The translations under genes and the position numbers were made by a program. This document shows, one piece after another, positions 20,331 through 28,413 of a DNA stretch of 64,000 nt (positions within the stretch are counted from its first letter, which is position 1; every line of letters begins with the position of its first letter). The DNA comes from Stenotrophomonas acidaminiphila. Its GTDB lineage: Bacteria > Pseudomonadota > Gammaproteobacteria > Xanthomonadales > Xanthomonadaceae. The notes beneath the pieces were generated by a model. It had not been told where the DNA came from and ran no database searches. It saw only the letters and a program-made list of their open reading frames with translations. The stretch is from the NCBI RefSeq assembly GCF_001431595.1, contig NZ_LDJO01000019.1, forward strand, positions 82,534 through 146,533, read 5' to 3'.

Positions 20331-21416
20331 TCACTTGAACTCGCTGGCCCAGTAGCCCTCGATCTGGGTCACCAGTTCGGCAGGCAGCGGCACGTAATGC
20401 AGGTCGTTGGCCTGCTGCCGGCCGTTCTCGAACGCCCACTTGAAGAACGCCAGCGTGTCCTGGTTGCGCTTGGCATCCTTGGGCTGCTTGCGCATCAGCA
20501 TGAAGTTGGTGGCGGTGATCGGCCAGGCGTTGGCGCCCGGGGCATTGGTGATGACCAGGTTGAAGTCCCTGGCGCTGGCCCAGTCGGCGCTGGCGGCCGC
20601 GGCGGCGAAGGTCTCGGCGGTCGGCTGCACCCAGTTGCCGGCGGCGTTCTGCATCGACGCGTACGGCATGTTGTTCTGCAGCGCATAGGCCAGCTCGACG
20701 TAGCCCAGCGAGCCCTTGATCTGCTGCACGTAGGAGGCGACGCCTTCGTTGCCCTTGCCGCCGACGCCGTCCGGCCACTGCACCGAGGTGCCTTCGCCGA
20801 CCTTGTCCTTCCACTCGCCGCTGACCTTGGACAGGTAGTTGGAGAAGTTGAAGGTGGTGCCCGAGCCGTCGGAGCGGTGCACCAGGGTGATCTTGGTGGC
20901 GGGCAGGGCCACGCCGGGGTTGGCGGCGGCGATGGCCGCGTCGTTCCAGGTCCTGATCTTGCCCAGGAAGATGTCGGCCAGCAGCGCGCCGCTCAGGCGC
21001 AGCTGGCCCGGCTGCAGGCCTTCCAGGTTGACCACCGGGACCACGCCGCCGATCGCCGACGGGAACTGGCCCAAGCCGGCCTGCGCCAGCTCCTCGGAGG
21101 ACAGCGGCTTGTCGGACGAGCCGAAATCCACGGTGCCGGCCTTGATCTGGGCGATGCCGCCACCCGAGCCGATGGACTGGTAGTTGATCCTGGCGCCGGT
21201 GGCGGCGTTGTAGTCGGCCGACCACTTGGAGACCAGCGGGAAGATGAACGAGGCGCCGGCACCGGAGATCTCGGCGGCGACCTTGTCGCCGGCGGCCGGT
21301 GCCGCTGCCGTTGCGGCCGACTGGCCGCTGCTGGTGTCGCTGCCGCCGCCGCAGGCCGACAGGCCCAGCGCGATGGCCAGGGAAAGGGCGGCAAGGCCGG
21401 TCGTGTGCAGTTTCAT
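20331..21416 (-). CDS. pstS: Phosphate-binding lipoprotein PstS
   Basis: A 361-residue phosphate receptor for the Pst transporter. A lipoprotein signal ends at LSAC with Cys22, then a Gly/Ser/Ala linker, so the protein is membrane-tethered. The PstS core starts with ISGAGASFIFPL and includes GSGGGIAQIKAGTVDFG and the phosphate-binding HRSDGSGTTFNF. The start at 21416 (MKLHTT) follows GGAGC; an ATG at 21428 would add four residues. It is the first gene of the pstSCAB-phoU operon, with a Pho box about 60 bp upstream. A soluble paralog lies just upstream. Confidence 0.95.
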   Translation of the reverse strand: MKLHTTGLAALSLAIALGLSACGGGSDTSSGQSAATAAAPAAGDKVAAEISGAGASFIFPLVSKWSADYNAATGARINYQSIGSGGGIAQIKAGTVDFGSSDKPLSSEELAQAGLGQFPSAIGGVVPVVNLEGLQPGQLRLSGALLADIFLGKIRTWNDAAIAAANPGVALPATKITLVHRSDGSGTTFNFSNYLSKVSGEWKDKVGEGTSVQWPDGVGGKGNEGVASYVQQIKGSLGYVELAYALQNNMPYASMQNAAGNWVQPTAETFAAAAASADWASARDFNLVITNAPGANAWPITATNFMLMRKQPKDAKRNQDTLAFFKWAFENGRQQANDLHYVPLPAELVTQIEGYWASEFK

Positions 21417-21477
21417 GCGGGGCTCCATGACGGGAGAAGTGCCGGCGGTGCCAGCGGATGCGGCTATGAAATGATGT

Positions 21478-21499
21478 TTTTGTTACAGGCTGATTACAT
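21478..21499 (-). promoter_or_regulatory. Pho box upstream of pstS
   Basis: Two 11-bp direct repeats on the minus strand: ATGTAATCAGC (21499-21489) and CTGTAACAAAA (21488-21478). This matches the PhoB site pattern of tandem CTGTMA-type half sites. It sits right after the terminator of the upstream pstS paralog, giving pstS its own promoter. Confidence 0.65.
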
Positions 21500-21527
21500 G
21501 GGACCGGGCGGCGGGCCGGCGCCCATG

Positions 21528-21557
21528 AAAAAAGGCGCGGATCGTTCGATCCGCGCC
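21528..21557 (-). terminator. Strong terminator after the second phosphate-binding gene
   Basis: Minus strand: perfect 10-bp stem GGCGCGGATC / GATCCGCGCC, loop GAAC, followed by six T. The best rho-independent terminator in the window. It separates the two phosphate-binding genes into different transcripts. Confidence 0.92.
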
Positions 21558-21600
21558 CGAGGCGACGAGGGAGAGAGGGACCCGCCGGCTCTTTGCCCGT

Positions 21601-22614
21601 TTACTTCAGGTTCTGCTGGTTCCAGTAGGTCTCGATCTGGCGCACCAGGGTGTCCGGCAGCGGAACGTAGTCCAGCGCCTTGGCCTGGTTCTTGCCGCTG
21701 CTGTAGACCCAGCGGAAGAAATCGGTGGTGTTCTTCAGGCTGCCCGGCTTGGAGCGCTTGCGCACCAGGATGAAGTTGGTGGCGGTGATCGGCCAGGCGT
21801 TGGCGCCCGGGGCGTTGGTGATCACCAGGTTGAAGTCGCGGGCATTGGCCCAGTCGGCGCTGGCGGCCGCGGCGGCGAAGCTGTCGTCGCTGGGCTGCAC
21901 GAAGCGGCCGGCGGCGTTCTTCATCTGCGCGTAGGCCAGGCGGTTCTGCAGCGCGTAGGCCAGTTCGACATAGCCGACGCCGCCGCGGATCTGCTTGACG
22001 TAGGCGGCCACGCCTTCATTGCCCTTGCCACCGATGCCCACCGGCCACTGCACGGTGGTGCCTTCGCCGACCTGCTTCTTCCAGTCGGCGCTGACCTTGG
22101 ACAGGTAGTTGGTGTAGTTGAAGCTGGTGCCCGAACCGTCCGAGCGGTGCACGACGGTGATCTTCAGGTCGGGCAGGGCCAGGCCGGAATTCAGTGCGAC
22201 GATCGCCGGATCGTTCCACTTGCTGATCTTGCCCAGGAAGATGTTGGCCAGGGTCGGGCCGTCCAGCTTCAGCGCGCCCGGCTGCAGGCCCGGCACGTTG
22301 GCCACCGGCACCACGCCGCCGATCACCGACGGGAACTGCGCCAGGCCCGAGGACGCCAGGTCTTCGGACTTCAGCGGCGCATCGGAGGAACCGAAGTCGA
22401 CGGTGCCCGCCTTGATCTGGGCGATGCCGCCGCCCGAGCCGATGGACTGGTAGTTGACCTTGTTGCCGGTGGCGGTGGCGTAGTCGGCCGACCACTTGGA
22501 CATCACCGGGAAGACGAACGACGCACCTGCGCCCGTGATATCGGCGGCCTGCGCGGCCAGGGCGAACGAGGCAATGGCGGCGCCGGTGAGCAGGCGGAGT
22601 TTGAAGGAAGACAT
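21601..22614 (-). CDS. Second PstS-like periplasmic phosphate-binding protein
   Basis: A 337-residue paralog of the neighbouring PstS, with the same landmarks (ITGAGASFVFPV, GSGGGIAQIKAG, HRSDGSGTSFNY). It differs in its signal peptide: residues 1-23 end in AAQA with no lipobox, so it should be a soluble periplasmic protein. In Xanthomonas citri a PstS-like protein beside pstSCAB has been called PhoX. It has its own Pho box and terminator and so forms a single-gene unit, divergent from the porin gene. It probably supplies the same PstCAB channel, perhaps at different phosphate levels. Confidence 0.92.
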   Translation of the reverse strand: MSSFKLRLLTGAAIASFALAAQAADITGAGASFVFPVMSKWSADYATATGNKVNYQSIGSGGGIAQIKAGTVDFGSSDAPLKSEDLASSGLAQFPSVIGGVVPVANVPGLQPGALKLDGPTLANIFLGKISKWNDPAIVALNSGLALPDLKITVVHRSDGSGTSFNYTNYLSKVSADWKKQVGEGTTVQWPVGIGGKGNEGVAAYVKQIRGGVGYVELAYALQNRLAYAQMKNAAGRFVQPSDDSFAAAAASADWANARDFNLVITNAPGANAWPITATNFILVRKRSKPGSLKNTTDFFRWVYSSGKNQAKALDYVPLPDTLVRQIETYWNQQNLK

Positions 22615-22700
22615 CGCGGTGTGGCTCCTGAGGGTAATGGTGACCGGCGCTGGCCGGCAGACCGCTATTGCAGGGGCTGTCGATGAATCTTTTGCGACCC

Positions 22701-22722
22701 GGCGATGACGGTTCGATGACAG
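22701..22722 (-). promoter_or_regulatory. Pho box upstream of the second pstS
   Basis: Minus strand 11-bp direct repeats CTGTCATCGAA (22722-22712) and CCGTCATCGCC (22711-22701). The closest match in the window to the consensus PhoB site CTGTCAT. Confidence 0.8.
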
Positions 22723-22759
22723 GCGCTACGCTGGGTGCTGTCGCGCCCGCGTCATCGTG

Positions 22760-22781
22760 TTGTCGCATTGCTGTCACATGA
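22760..22781 (+). promoter_or_regulatory. Pho box upstream of the oprP-like gene
   Basis: Plus strand 11-bp direct repeats TTGTCGCATTG (22760-22770) and CTGTCACATGA (22771-22781). A weaker third unit, GCGTCATCGTG, abuts at 22749-22759. It faces away from the Pho box of the second pstS, so the 257-bp gap is a divergent PhoB-controlled region. Confidence 0.72.
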
Positions 22782-22871
22782 TTAACGGAATCTTCGCAAA
22801 ACGCTTGCCCGGCGGTCGTGCTGGACGGGCGTCCACCTGAAGCCCTTCCACATCCCTTGGAGAGATCCCCG

Positions 22872-24125
22872 ATGCGTTCCCATTCGCTCGCCCTGGCAGT
22901 CGCCGCCAGCCTCGGCCTGGCCTCGGCGCCGGCCCTTGCTGCCGGTCCCGCCGTGACTCCCGCGCAGATCGAGCAGTTGCAGGCGCAGATCGCCGCCCTG
23001 CAGGCGCAGGTGCAACAGCTGCAGACCCAGTCCGAATCGCTCCAGGCCCAGTCCGACGCGCAGTCGGAAGTGAACATCACCCAGGCGCAGGCGCTGGAAT
23101 CGTCGCAGAAGACCCAGACCAACGTCGACAAGCTGGCCAAGCTGGTCAATGACAACAAGATCGGCGGCCGCATGTTCTTCGACGTCAGCAGCATCGACCA
23201 GAAGACCAACGGCAAGAAGACCGATGCCACCGGCACCGGCTTCGACGTCAAGCGCTTCTACCTGACCGTCGACCACAAGTTCAACGATATCTGGTCGGCC
23301 AACCTGACCACCGACTTCCAGTACAGCTCGGCCATCGGCAATACCGAACTGTTCATCAAGAACGCCTATGTGCAGGGCACGTTCGACCCGGCCTTCGTGC
23401 TGAAGGTCGGTGCGGCGGGCATGCCGTGGACCGGTTACGTCGAGAAGTACTACGGCATGCGCTATGTCGAGAACACCCTGACCGACCGCCTGAAGTACGC
23501 CAACTCGGCCGACTGGGGCGCGCACGCCAGCGGCGACCTCGGCAACGGCTTCAACTACGCCGTGGCGGTGGTCAACGGTGCCGGCTACAAGAATCCGAGC
23601 CGCAGCAAGGGCGTGGACGTGGAAGGCCGCCTGGCGTGGGAGATCACGCCCGAGTTCGCGGTCGCCGTTGGCGGTTACAGCGGCTACCTGGGCCAGGAGA
23701 AGCAGAACAACGACGCCGAGAAGCGTTACAGCCGCGGCGACGTGATGGTGGCCTATGCCGGCCCGATGTTCCGCCTGGGTGGCGAGTACTTCACCGCCAA
23801 GAACCTGGGACAGGTGCAGCAGACGGCAGTGCCGGCGGTCAGCGACAAGGCCACGGGCTGGTCGCTGTGGAGCAGCGTGCGCCTGGCGCAGACCGCCAAT
23901 GGCGACGTCAGCGTGTTCGGCCGCTACGACAAGACCGACACCAGCAAGACGCTCAACCCGTTCCGCGAGGACACGTACTGGAACGTCGGCGTCGAGTACC
24001 CGGTGCTGAAGAACTTCAAGCTGGCCGCGGTGTACAAGGACACCGACGCCACCGTGGGTTCGCTGGCCAGCCCGTCGCAGACCAAGACCAAGGAACTGGG
24101 CATCTGGGGCGACCTGAAGTTCTGA
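22872..24125 (+). CDS. OprP/OprO-type phosphate-selective porin
   Basis: A 417-residue outer-membrane porin. A signal peptide of about 22 residues (ending ALA) is followed by a coiled coil at residues 34-60 built of LQAQ repeats. The beta-barrel begins near residue 98 (GGRMFFDVSS) and ends with the outer-membrane signature GIWGDLKF. OprP/OprO porins pass phosphate or polyphosphate. The Pho box upstream and the adjacent pst genes support a role in phosphate uptake. The start at 22872 follows GGAGAG. A strong terminator follows. Confidence 0.92.
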   Translation: MRSHSLALAVAASLGLASAPALAAGPAVTPAQIEQLQAQIAALQAQVQQLQTQSESLQAQSDAQSEVNITQAQALESSQKTQTNVDKLAKLVNDNKIGGRMFFDVSSIDQKTNGKKTDATGTGFDVKRFYLTVDHKFNDIWSANLTTDFQYSSAIGNTELFIKNAYVQGTFDPAFVLKVGAAGMPWTGYVEKYYGMRYVENTLTDRLKYANSADWGAHASGDLGNGFNYAVAVVNGAGYKNPSRSKGVDVEGRLAWEITPEFAVAVGGYSGYLGQEKQNNDAEKRYSRGDVMVAYAGPMFRLGGEYFTAKNLGQVQQTAVPAVSDKATGWSLWSSVRLAQTANGDVSVFGRYDKTDTSKTLNPFREDTYWNVGVEYPVLKNFKLAAVYKDTDATVGSLASPSQTKTKELGIWGDLKF

Positions 24126-24151
24126 GGTCAGGCACCACGCCACAGGCACAC

Positions 24152-24182
24152 GACGGCGGGCTTCGGCCCGCCGTCTTCGTTT
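24152..24182 (+). terminator. Terminator of the oprP-like gene
   Basis: Perfect 10-bp stem GACGGCGGGC / GCCCGCCGTC with TTCG tetraloop, followed by TTCGTTT. Confidence 0.9.
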
Positions 24183-24191
24183 CCGGCAAGC

Positions 24192-24744
24192 GGCCCGCAG
24201 CAGTGGATCGGCATCATCGGGGTCGATGCCGCGCCCGCGGCTGGCCCTGCCGCCGCATCAGGCGACGGTCTTGTCCCTGTAATGGCACAGGTCGCGGATG
24301 ACGCACTGCGGACAGTCCGGCTTGCGTGCCGGCCCGCAGCGACGGATCGGCGCCATTGGGTCGATGCCGCGCCCGCGGCTGGCCCTGCCGCCGCATCAGG
24401 CGACGGTCTTGTCCTTGTAGTGGCACAGGTCGCGGATGACGCACTGCGGGCAGTCCGGCTTGCGCGCCGGCCCGCAGCGACGGATCGGCGTCATCGGGTC
24501 GATGCCGCGCCCGCGGCCGGCCCTGCCGCCGCCTCAGGCGATGGTCTTGTCCTTGAAGTGGCACAGGTCGCGGATCACGCACTGCGGGCAATCCGGCTTG
24601 CGCGCCGGCCCGCAGCGACGGATCGGCGCCATTGGGTCGATGCCGCGCCCGCGGCCGGCCCTGCCGCCGCCTCAGGCGATGGTCTTGTCCTTGAAGTGGC
24701 ACAGGTCGCGGATCACGCACTGCGGGCAATCCGGTTTGCGTGCC
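24192..24744. repeat. Four tandem 138-bp units containing the nth 3' end
   Basis: Units lie at 24192-24330 (A, one extra base), 24331-24468 (B), 24469-24606 (C) and 24607-24744 (D, native). D holds the last 24 codons of nth. A, B and C repeat them with the stop, then GC-rich flank. Against D, C keeps the same peptide end CHFKDKTIA, B reads CHYKDKTVA and A reads CHYRDKTVA. The other changes within these codons are silent. The repeats fill the 546-bp gap 24126-24671 apart from the porin terminator. Confidence 0.93.
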
Positions 24745-25457
24745 TTGCACACATAACGTCCATGCAGGATCAGCCAATGATGCGCATCCTGCAGGAACTC
24801 CCCCGGAATCACCTTCAGCAGGCCATCCTCCACCGCGCGCACGTCCTTGCCCGGCGCCAGCCCGGTGCGGTTGGAGACGCGGAAGATATGGGTGTCCACC
24901 GCCATGGTCGGTTCGCCGAAGGCGGTGTTGAGCACCACGTTGGCGGTCTTGCGGCCGACCCCGGGCAGGGCTTCCAGTGCTGCGCGGTCGGCGGGCACTT
25001 CGCCGCCGTGCTTCTCGACCAGGATCGCGCAGGCGGCGATCACGTTCCTGGCCTTGGCATTGAACAGGCCGATGGTGGAGATGTAGGGCTTCAGCCCGTC
25101 CTCGCCCAGGGCGAGGATGGCCTGCGCGGTATTGGCCACCGGGAACAACTTGCGGGTCGCCTTGTTCACGCCGACGTCGGTGGCCTGCGCCGACAGCGTC
25201 ACCGCCACCAGCAGTTCGAACGGCGTGCGGTACTCCAGCTCGGTGGTCGGGTGCGGATTCAGTTCGCGCAGGCGGGTGAACATCTCGCGCACTTCCGCGC
25301 CGTTCATGCGCCTGGCGCGGGACGCGCGCGCGACCGGGCGGGATGCCGGTGCCGGGCGTGGGTGCCTGGTCTTCGCCGCGGTCTCCGCATCGGCCCGGGG
25401 CGTGGCCCCCGCCTTGGCCCGGACGCGGGGTGTCGCCGGCTTCGTCGGCTGCGTCAT
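24672..25457 (-). CDS. nth: Endonuclease III
   Basis: A 261-residue DNA glycosylase/AP lyase removing oxidised pyrimidines. The helix-hairpin-helix has the catalytic lysine in LPGVGRKTANVVL, and the catalytic aspartate is in AVDTHIFRV. The [4Fe-4S] motif is C-x6-C-x2-C-x5-C (CKARKPDCPQCVIRDLC). The core from Met51 matches the usual 211-residue enzyme; the first 50 residues are a basic Ala/Pro/Arg extension. The long start is favoured by a good GAGG site and by ATGA overlap with the upstream gene; a start at 25307 would give the canonical length. The last 24 codons lie in a 138-bp repeat array. Confidence 0.96.
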   Translation of the reverse strand: MTQPTKPATPRVRAKAGATPRADAETAAKTRHPRPAPASRPVARASRARRMNGAEVREMFTRLRELNPHPTTELEYRTPFELLVAVTLSAQATDVGVNKATRKLFPVANTAQAILALGEDGLKPYISTIGLFNAKARNVIAACAILVEKHGGEVPADRAALEALPGVGRKTANVVLNTAFGEPTMAVDTHIFRVSNRTGLAPGKDVRAVEDGLLKVIPGEFLQDAHHWLILHGRYVCKARKPDCPQCVIRDLCHFKDKTIA

Positions 25458-25804
25458 GGCTGCCTCGCCTTTGCCTGGGCACGGGCCAGGATGGCCGCCG
25501 CGGCCGGGGGCAGGGCGGGCTTGCGGTCCGGGGCCGGTGGCGGTGCGCGGCGTGCCTCGCGCTCGGCGGCGCGGCGCGCCAGGCGCACGGCGCGGGCGCG
25601 GTAGCGCGCGCGCGCGGCCCAGGCCGTGCGCAGGCGCTGCTGGGCCTGCGCCAGCCGTTGCGGCAGGTCCGGGTGCCGCGGGTCCAGCGCCGCGTCGCCG
25701 GGCTGTGGCGCGTAGTCCATCAGGCCTGCGTCCAGTGCGGCGTCCAGGTCGTCGTCCAGCACGTACTGCAGCAGTTGCCGGGGGGATGCGGAGGGAGCGT
25801 GCAT
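25454..25804 (-). CDS. Small conserved-looking basic protein, unknown function
   Basis: A 116-residue protein I do not recognise. Its first half is acidic (LLQYVLDDDLDAALDAGLMD) and its second half is very basic and helical (residues 50-90, many Arg/Ala), with a Pro/Ala-rich tail. It has no signal peptide or membrane segment. The stop overlaps the nth start as ATGA, and the start lies 11 bases after the enoyl-CoA hydratase gene, which supports a real translated gene within a short operon. Its frame continues upstream into the hydratase only as a shadow. A nucleic-acid-binding or adaptor role would be a guess. Confidence 0.65.
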   Translation of the reverse strand: MHAPSASPRQLLQYVLDDDLDAALDAGLMDYAPQPGDAALDPRHPDLPQRLAQAQQRLRTAWAARARYRARAVRLARRAAEREARRAPPPAPDRKPALPPAAAAILARAQAKARQP

Positions 25805-25815
25805 CACGGCGCGGG

Positions 25816-26598
25816 TCAGCAGTTCTGGAATTCCGGGGCGCGGCGTTCGAGGAAGGCGCGGGTGCCTTCGCGCATGTCCTGGGTGGAGAACATCAGCCCG
25901 AACTGCGCGCTTTCGTATTCCAGCCCCTCCTCGATGCCGCATTCGCCGCCGACGTTGACCGCATCGAGCATGCCGCGCAGGGCCAGCGGCGCGGCCTTGG
26001 CCAGCTGCGTGGCGATCTTCAGGGTCTCCGCTTCCAGGTCGGCCGCGGCGACCACGCGGTTGACGATGCCCAGCTGCTGGGCGCGGGTGGCGTCGATCGG
26101 CGCGCCGAGCAGGCACAGCTCCAGGGTGGCGGCGCGGCCGGCCAGGCGCAGCAGGCGCTGGGTGCCGCCGAAGCCGGGAATCAGGCCGAGGTTGATCTCC
26201 GGCTGGCCGAGCTTGGCGCTGTCGGCGGCGATGCGCAGGTGGCAGGCCATGGCCAGTTCCAGGCCGCCGCCCAGGGCAAATCCGTTGACCATCGCGATCA
26301 CCGGCCTGGGCATGCGCTCGATGCGCCGCATCAGGCGCTGGCCGAGCAGGGAGAAGTCGCGCCCCTGCACCGCGCTCAGGCCGTTCATCTCGGCGATGTC
26401 GGCCCCGGCCACGAAGGCCTTGGCGCCGGCACCGGTCAGGATCACGACCCGGACGTCGCCGGCCGCGGCAGCCTCGGCGAACGCCGCATCCAGCGCTTCC
26501 AGGGTCTGGCGGTTGAGCGCATTGAGCTTTTCCGGGCGCTGCACGGTGATGGTGCGCACGCCATCGCGGGTGCTGATCGAAACCGGTGCCTCTGACAT
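25816..26598 (-). CDS. Enoyl-CoA hydratase (crotonase family)
   Basis: A 260-residue crotonase-fold enzyme. The oxyanion-hole segments are AFVAGADIAEM and GFALGGGLELAM. Both catalytic glutamates of true enoyl-CoA hydratases are present: Glu114 (GGGLE) and Glu134 (GQPE), followed by the family-typical GLIPGFGGTQRL. Hydration of a trans-2-enoyl-CoA in fatty-acid or amino-acid breakdown is the likely reaction. No other beta-oxidation gene is adjacent, so the pathway is open. It leads a run of three minus-strand genes ending with nth. Confidence 0.9.
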   Translation of the reverse strand: MSEAPVSISTRDGVRTITVQRPEKLNALNRQTLEALDAAFAEAAAAGDVRVVILTGAGAKAFVAGADIAEMNGLSAVQGRDFSLLGQRLMRRIERMPRPVIAMVNGFALGGGLELAMACHLRIAADSAKLGQPEINLGLIPGFGGTQRLLRLAGRAATLELCLLGAPIDATRAQQLGIVNRVVAAADLEAETLKIATQLAKAAPLALRGMLDAVNVGGECGIEEGLEYESAQFGLMFSTQDMREGTRAFLERRAPEFQNC

Positions 26599-26764
26599 GC
26601 TGACTCCAGGAAAAAGTTAAGAAAAAGTGATTGGGGAACTCCAGCCACGACCGTTGGTCAGAAGCCCTTGTCGTCAGTGGCGGTCCGCCGTTGTGGCGGC
26701 TATCCTAACCCGTCGCCTCTAGCGGCATGGTTGCCCTGAGACATCTTTCCTGGAGAACTGTTTG

Positions 26765-27466
26765 ATGAAGTTGCGTTCTATCGCGGTCGCCGTGGCCGCT
26801 CTGGCCCTCACCGGCACTGCAATCGCCCAGGACGTCTCGTCCGAGAAGGGCAAGCTGAGCTACTACTTCGGATACGACTACGGCAACAACCTGGCCGAGC
26901 TCACCGGCCGCGGCGAACAGCTGGACATCGCCTCGGTGGTGAAGGGCCTGCAGGACGCTTACGCGAAGAAGCAGCCGGCGATCACCAGCGACCAGCTGAA
27001 GCCGGCCGTGGAGGCGTTCCAGAAGCGCGAGCAGGGTCGTGCCCAGGCCGCCAAGGCCGAGTACGAAAAGGCCGCCGCCGAGAACAAGACCCGCAGCGAC
27101 CAGTTCATGGCCGCCAACAAGGCCAAGGCCGGTGTGCAGACCCTGCCCAGCGGCGTGCAGTACCGCGTGATCGAGGCCGGTGCCGGCGCCAAGCCGACCC
27201 AGGCCAGCACCGTGGCACTGGAAGTGGCCGGTCCGTTCCCGTACGGCCAGCGTCCGCAGGAAGCCCGCCCGGCGCAGCAGATCCCGTCGATCAAGGTCAG
27301 CGAAGTGGAAATGCAGGCCATGCGCGATACCCTGCTGCAGATGCCGACCGGCGCCAAGTGGGAAGTCACCCTGCCGCCGGAAAAGGCCTACGGTGCCGAT
27401 CCGCGCACCCCGTTCCCGCCGAACGTGGCCGTGCAGTTCGAGATCAAGCTGGTCAGCGTCAAGTAA
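26765..27466 (+). CDS. Exported FKBP-like protein with a degenerate isomerase domain
   Basis: A 233-residue periplasmic protein. A signal peptide (residues 1-21, AIA-Q) is followed by an FKBP-type N-terminal helical dimerisation domain (KLSYYFGYDYGNNLA, long charged helix to about residue 125). The C-terminal domain begins LPSGVQYRVIEAGAGAKP and ends like an FKBP (VTLPPEKAYGADPRTPFPPNVAVQFEIKL is cut here into shorter motifs: PPEKAYGA and FPPNVAVQFEI). The middle, normally VxVHYTGxLxDGTxFDSS, is replaced by PFPYGQRPQEARPAQQ, so most catalytic residues are missing. A chaperone without prolyl-isomerase activity is plausible. The start at 26765 follows GGAGA. Confidence 0.85.
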   Translation: MKLRSIAVAVAALALTGTAIAQDVSSEKGKLSYYFGYDYGNNLAELTGRGEQLDIASVVKGLQDAYAKKQPAITSDQLKPAVEAFQKREQGRAQAAKAEYEKAAAENKTRSDQFMAANKAKAGVQTLPSGVQYRVIEAGAGAKPTQASTVALEVAGPFPYGQRPQEARPAQQIPSIKVSEVEMQAMRDTLLQMPTGAKWEVTLPPEKAYGADPRTPFPPNVAVQFEIKLVSVK

Positions 27467-27483
27467 CCCGTAGTGATGCGACG

Positions 27484-27515
27484 ACGCGCCGGTGGCCTCC
27501 ACCGGCGCGTTTTCG
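27484..27515 (+). terminator. Terminator of the FKBP-like gene
   Basis: Perfect 12-bp stem ACGCGCCGGTGG / CCACCGGCGCGT with loop CCT, followed by TTTCG. Confidence 0.88.
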
Positions 27516-27609
27516 TTTGTGCGGCCCGCGGTCCCCGCGGCGCAGGTCCGTCCGTGCAGCCACCGTCGCGTTGCCGGCGGTTGCAGTAGGCTTGGGAGTG
27601 TCGTGATCG

Positions 27610-28413
27610 ATGGATGCCATGCGCCGTGCCATTTCCAGTCCCTGCATCGGAATCTGTTCGCTGGACCGCGCCGGCCGCTGTCGCGGCTGCCTGCGCACGC
27701 GCGAGGAGATCGGCGGCTGGATGGGCATGAGCGAGCACCAGCGCCGGCAGCTGATGCAGGACGTGCTGCCGGCACGCGCGCGCGACGCCGGTTCGCTGGC
27801 CGCGGCGTTGCCCGGGCACGAACGCCTGCTGCGCGCGTTGAACCCGCTCGCTGCCGCACCGACCGACAAGGGCTGGAACTACGGCGAACTGGCCGACCTG
27901 CTGCCGCCGGGGCCACCGGCCGAGGCGGCGGTGCTGGCCGGGCTGGTGCCGCGGCCGCAGGGCGTGCAGGTGCTGCTGACCCGCCGTACCGAGACGCTGC
28001 GCAACCATGGCGGCCAGGTCGGCTTCCCCGGCGGGCGCATCGAACCCGGCGACCGCAATCCGGTGGCGGCGGCGCTGCGCGAGAGCGGCGAGGAGATCGC
28101 GCTGCCGTACGAGCGGGTGCAGGCGCTGGGCTACCTGGATCCGTTCGTCACCATTTCCAGCTTCCGGGTCACGCCGGTGGTGGCGGTGATCGACCCGGCG
28201 TTCGTGCCGGTACCGCAGCCGGCGGAAGTGGCCGAGGTGTTCGAGGTGCCGCTGGATTTCCTGATGGACCCGGCCAACCTGCGCCAGGTCGAGATCGACC
28301 ATCGCGGGCGGGTCCGCCACGTGCTCGAGTACACCTGGCCGGGCCAGCGCATCTGGGGCGCCACCGCGGCCATCCTCTACAACCTGCGTCGCCGACTGGA
28401 GCAGACCCCATGA
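27610..28413 (+). CDS. DUF1289-Nudix fusion, CoA pyrophosphatase-like
   Basis: A 267-residue fusion of two domains. Residues 9-55 match DUF1289 (SPCIGICSLDRAGRCRGC, then RTREEIGGW), whose cysteines may bind a metal. Residues 95-265 are a Nudix hydrolase of the CoA-diphosphatase group: GGQVGFPGGRIEPGD precedes the box REsGEEI (seen as LRESGEEIAL). Nudix enzymes of this group cleave CoA to 4'-phosphopantetheine and 3',5'-ADP. The 4-base ATGA overlap with the sulfurtransferase gene suggests coupled translation and perhaps a shared sulfur or CoA theme. The Shine-Dalgarno site is weak. Confidence 0.88.
   Translation: MDAMRRAISSPCIGICSLDRAGRCRGCLRTREEIGGWMGMSEHQRRQLMQDVLPARARDAGSLAAALPGHERLLRALNPLAAAPTDKGWNYGELADLLPPGPPAEAAVLAGLVPRPQGVQVLLTRRTETLRNHGGQVGFPGGRIEPGDRNPVAAALRESGEEIALPYERVQALGYLDPFVTISSFRVTPVVAVIDPAFVPVPQPAEVAEVFEVPLDFLMDPANLRQVEIDHRGRVRHVLEYTWPGQRIWGATAAILYNLRRRLEQTP

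Noticed and set aside
24214..25482. Long minus-strand open frame with a 46-residue repeat across the nth array
   Set aside because: The 138-bp period is divisible by three, so one nth shadow frame stays open through the array. It has no start signal or codon-use support, and the real nth frame ends at 24672. A frameshifted extension is conceivable but unsupported.
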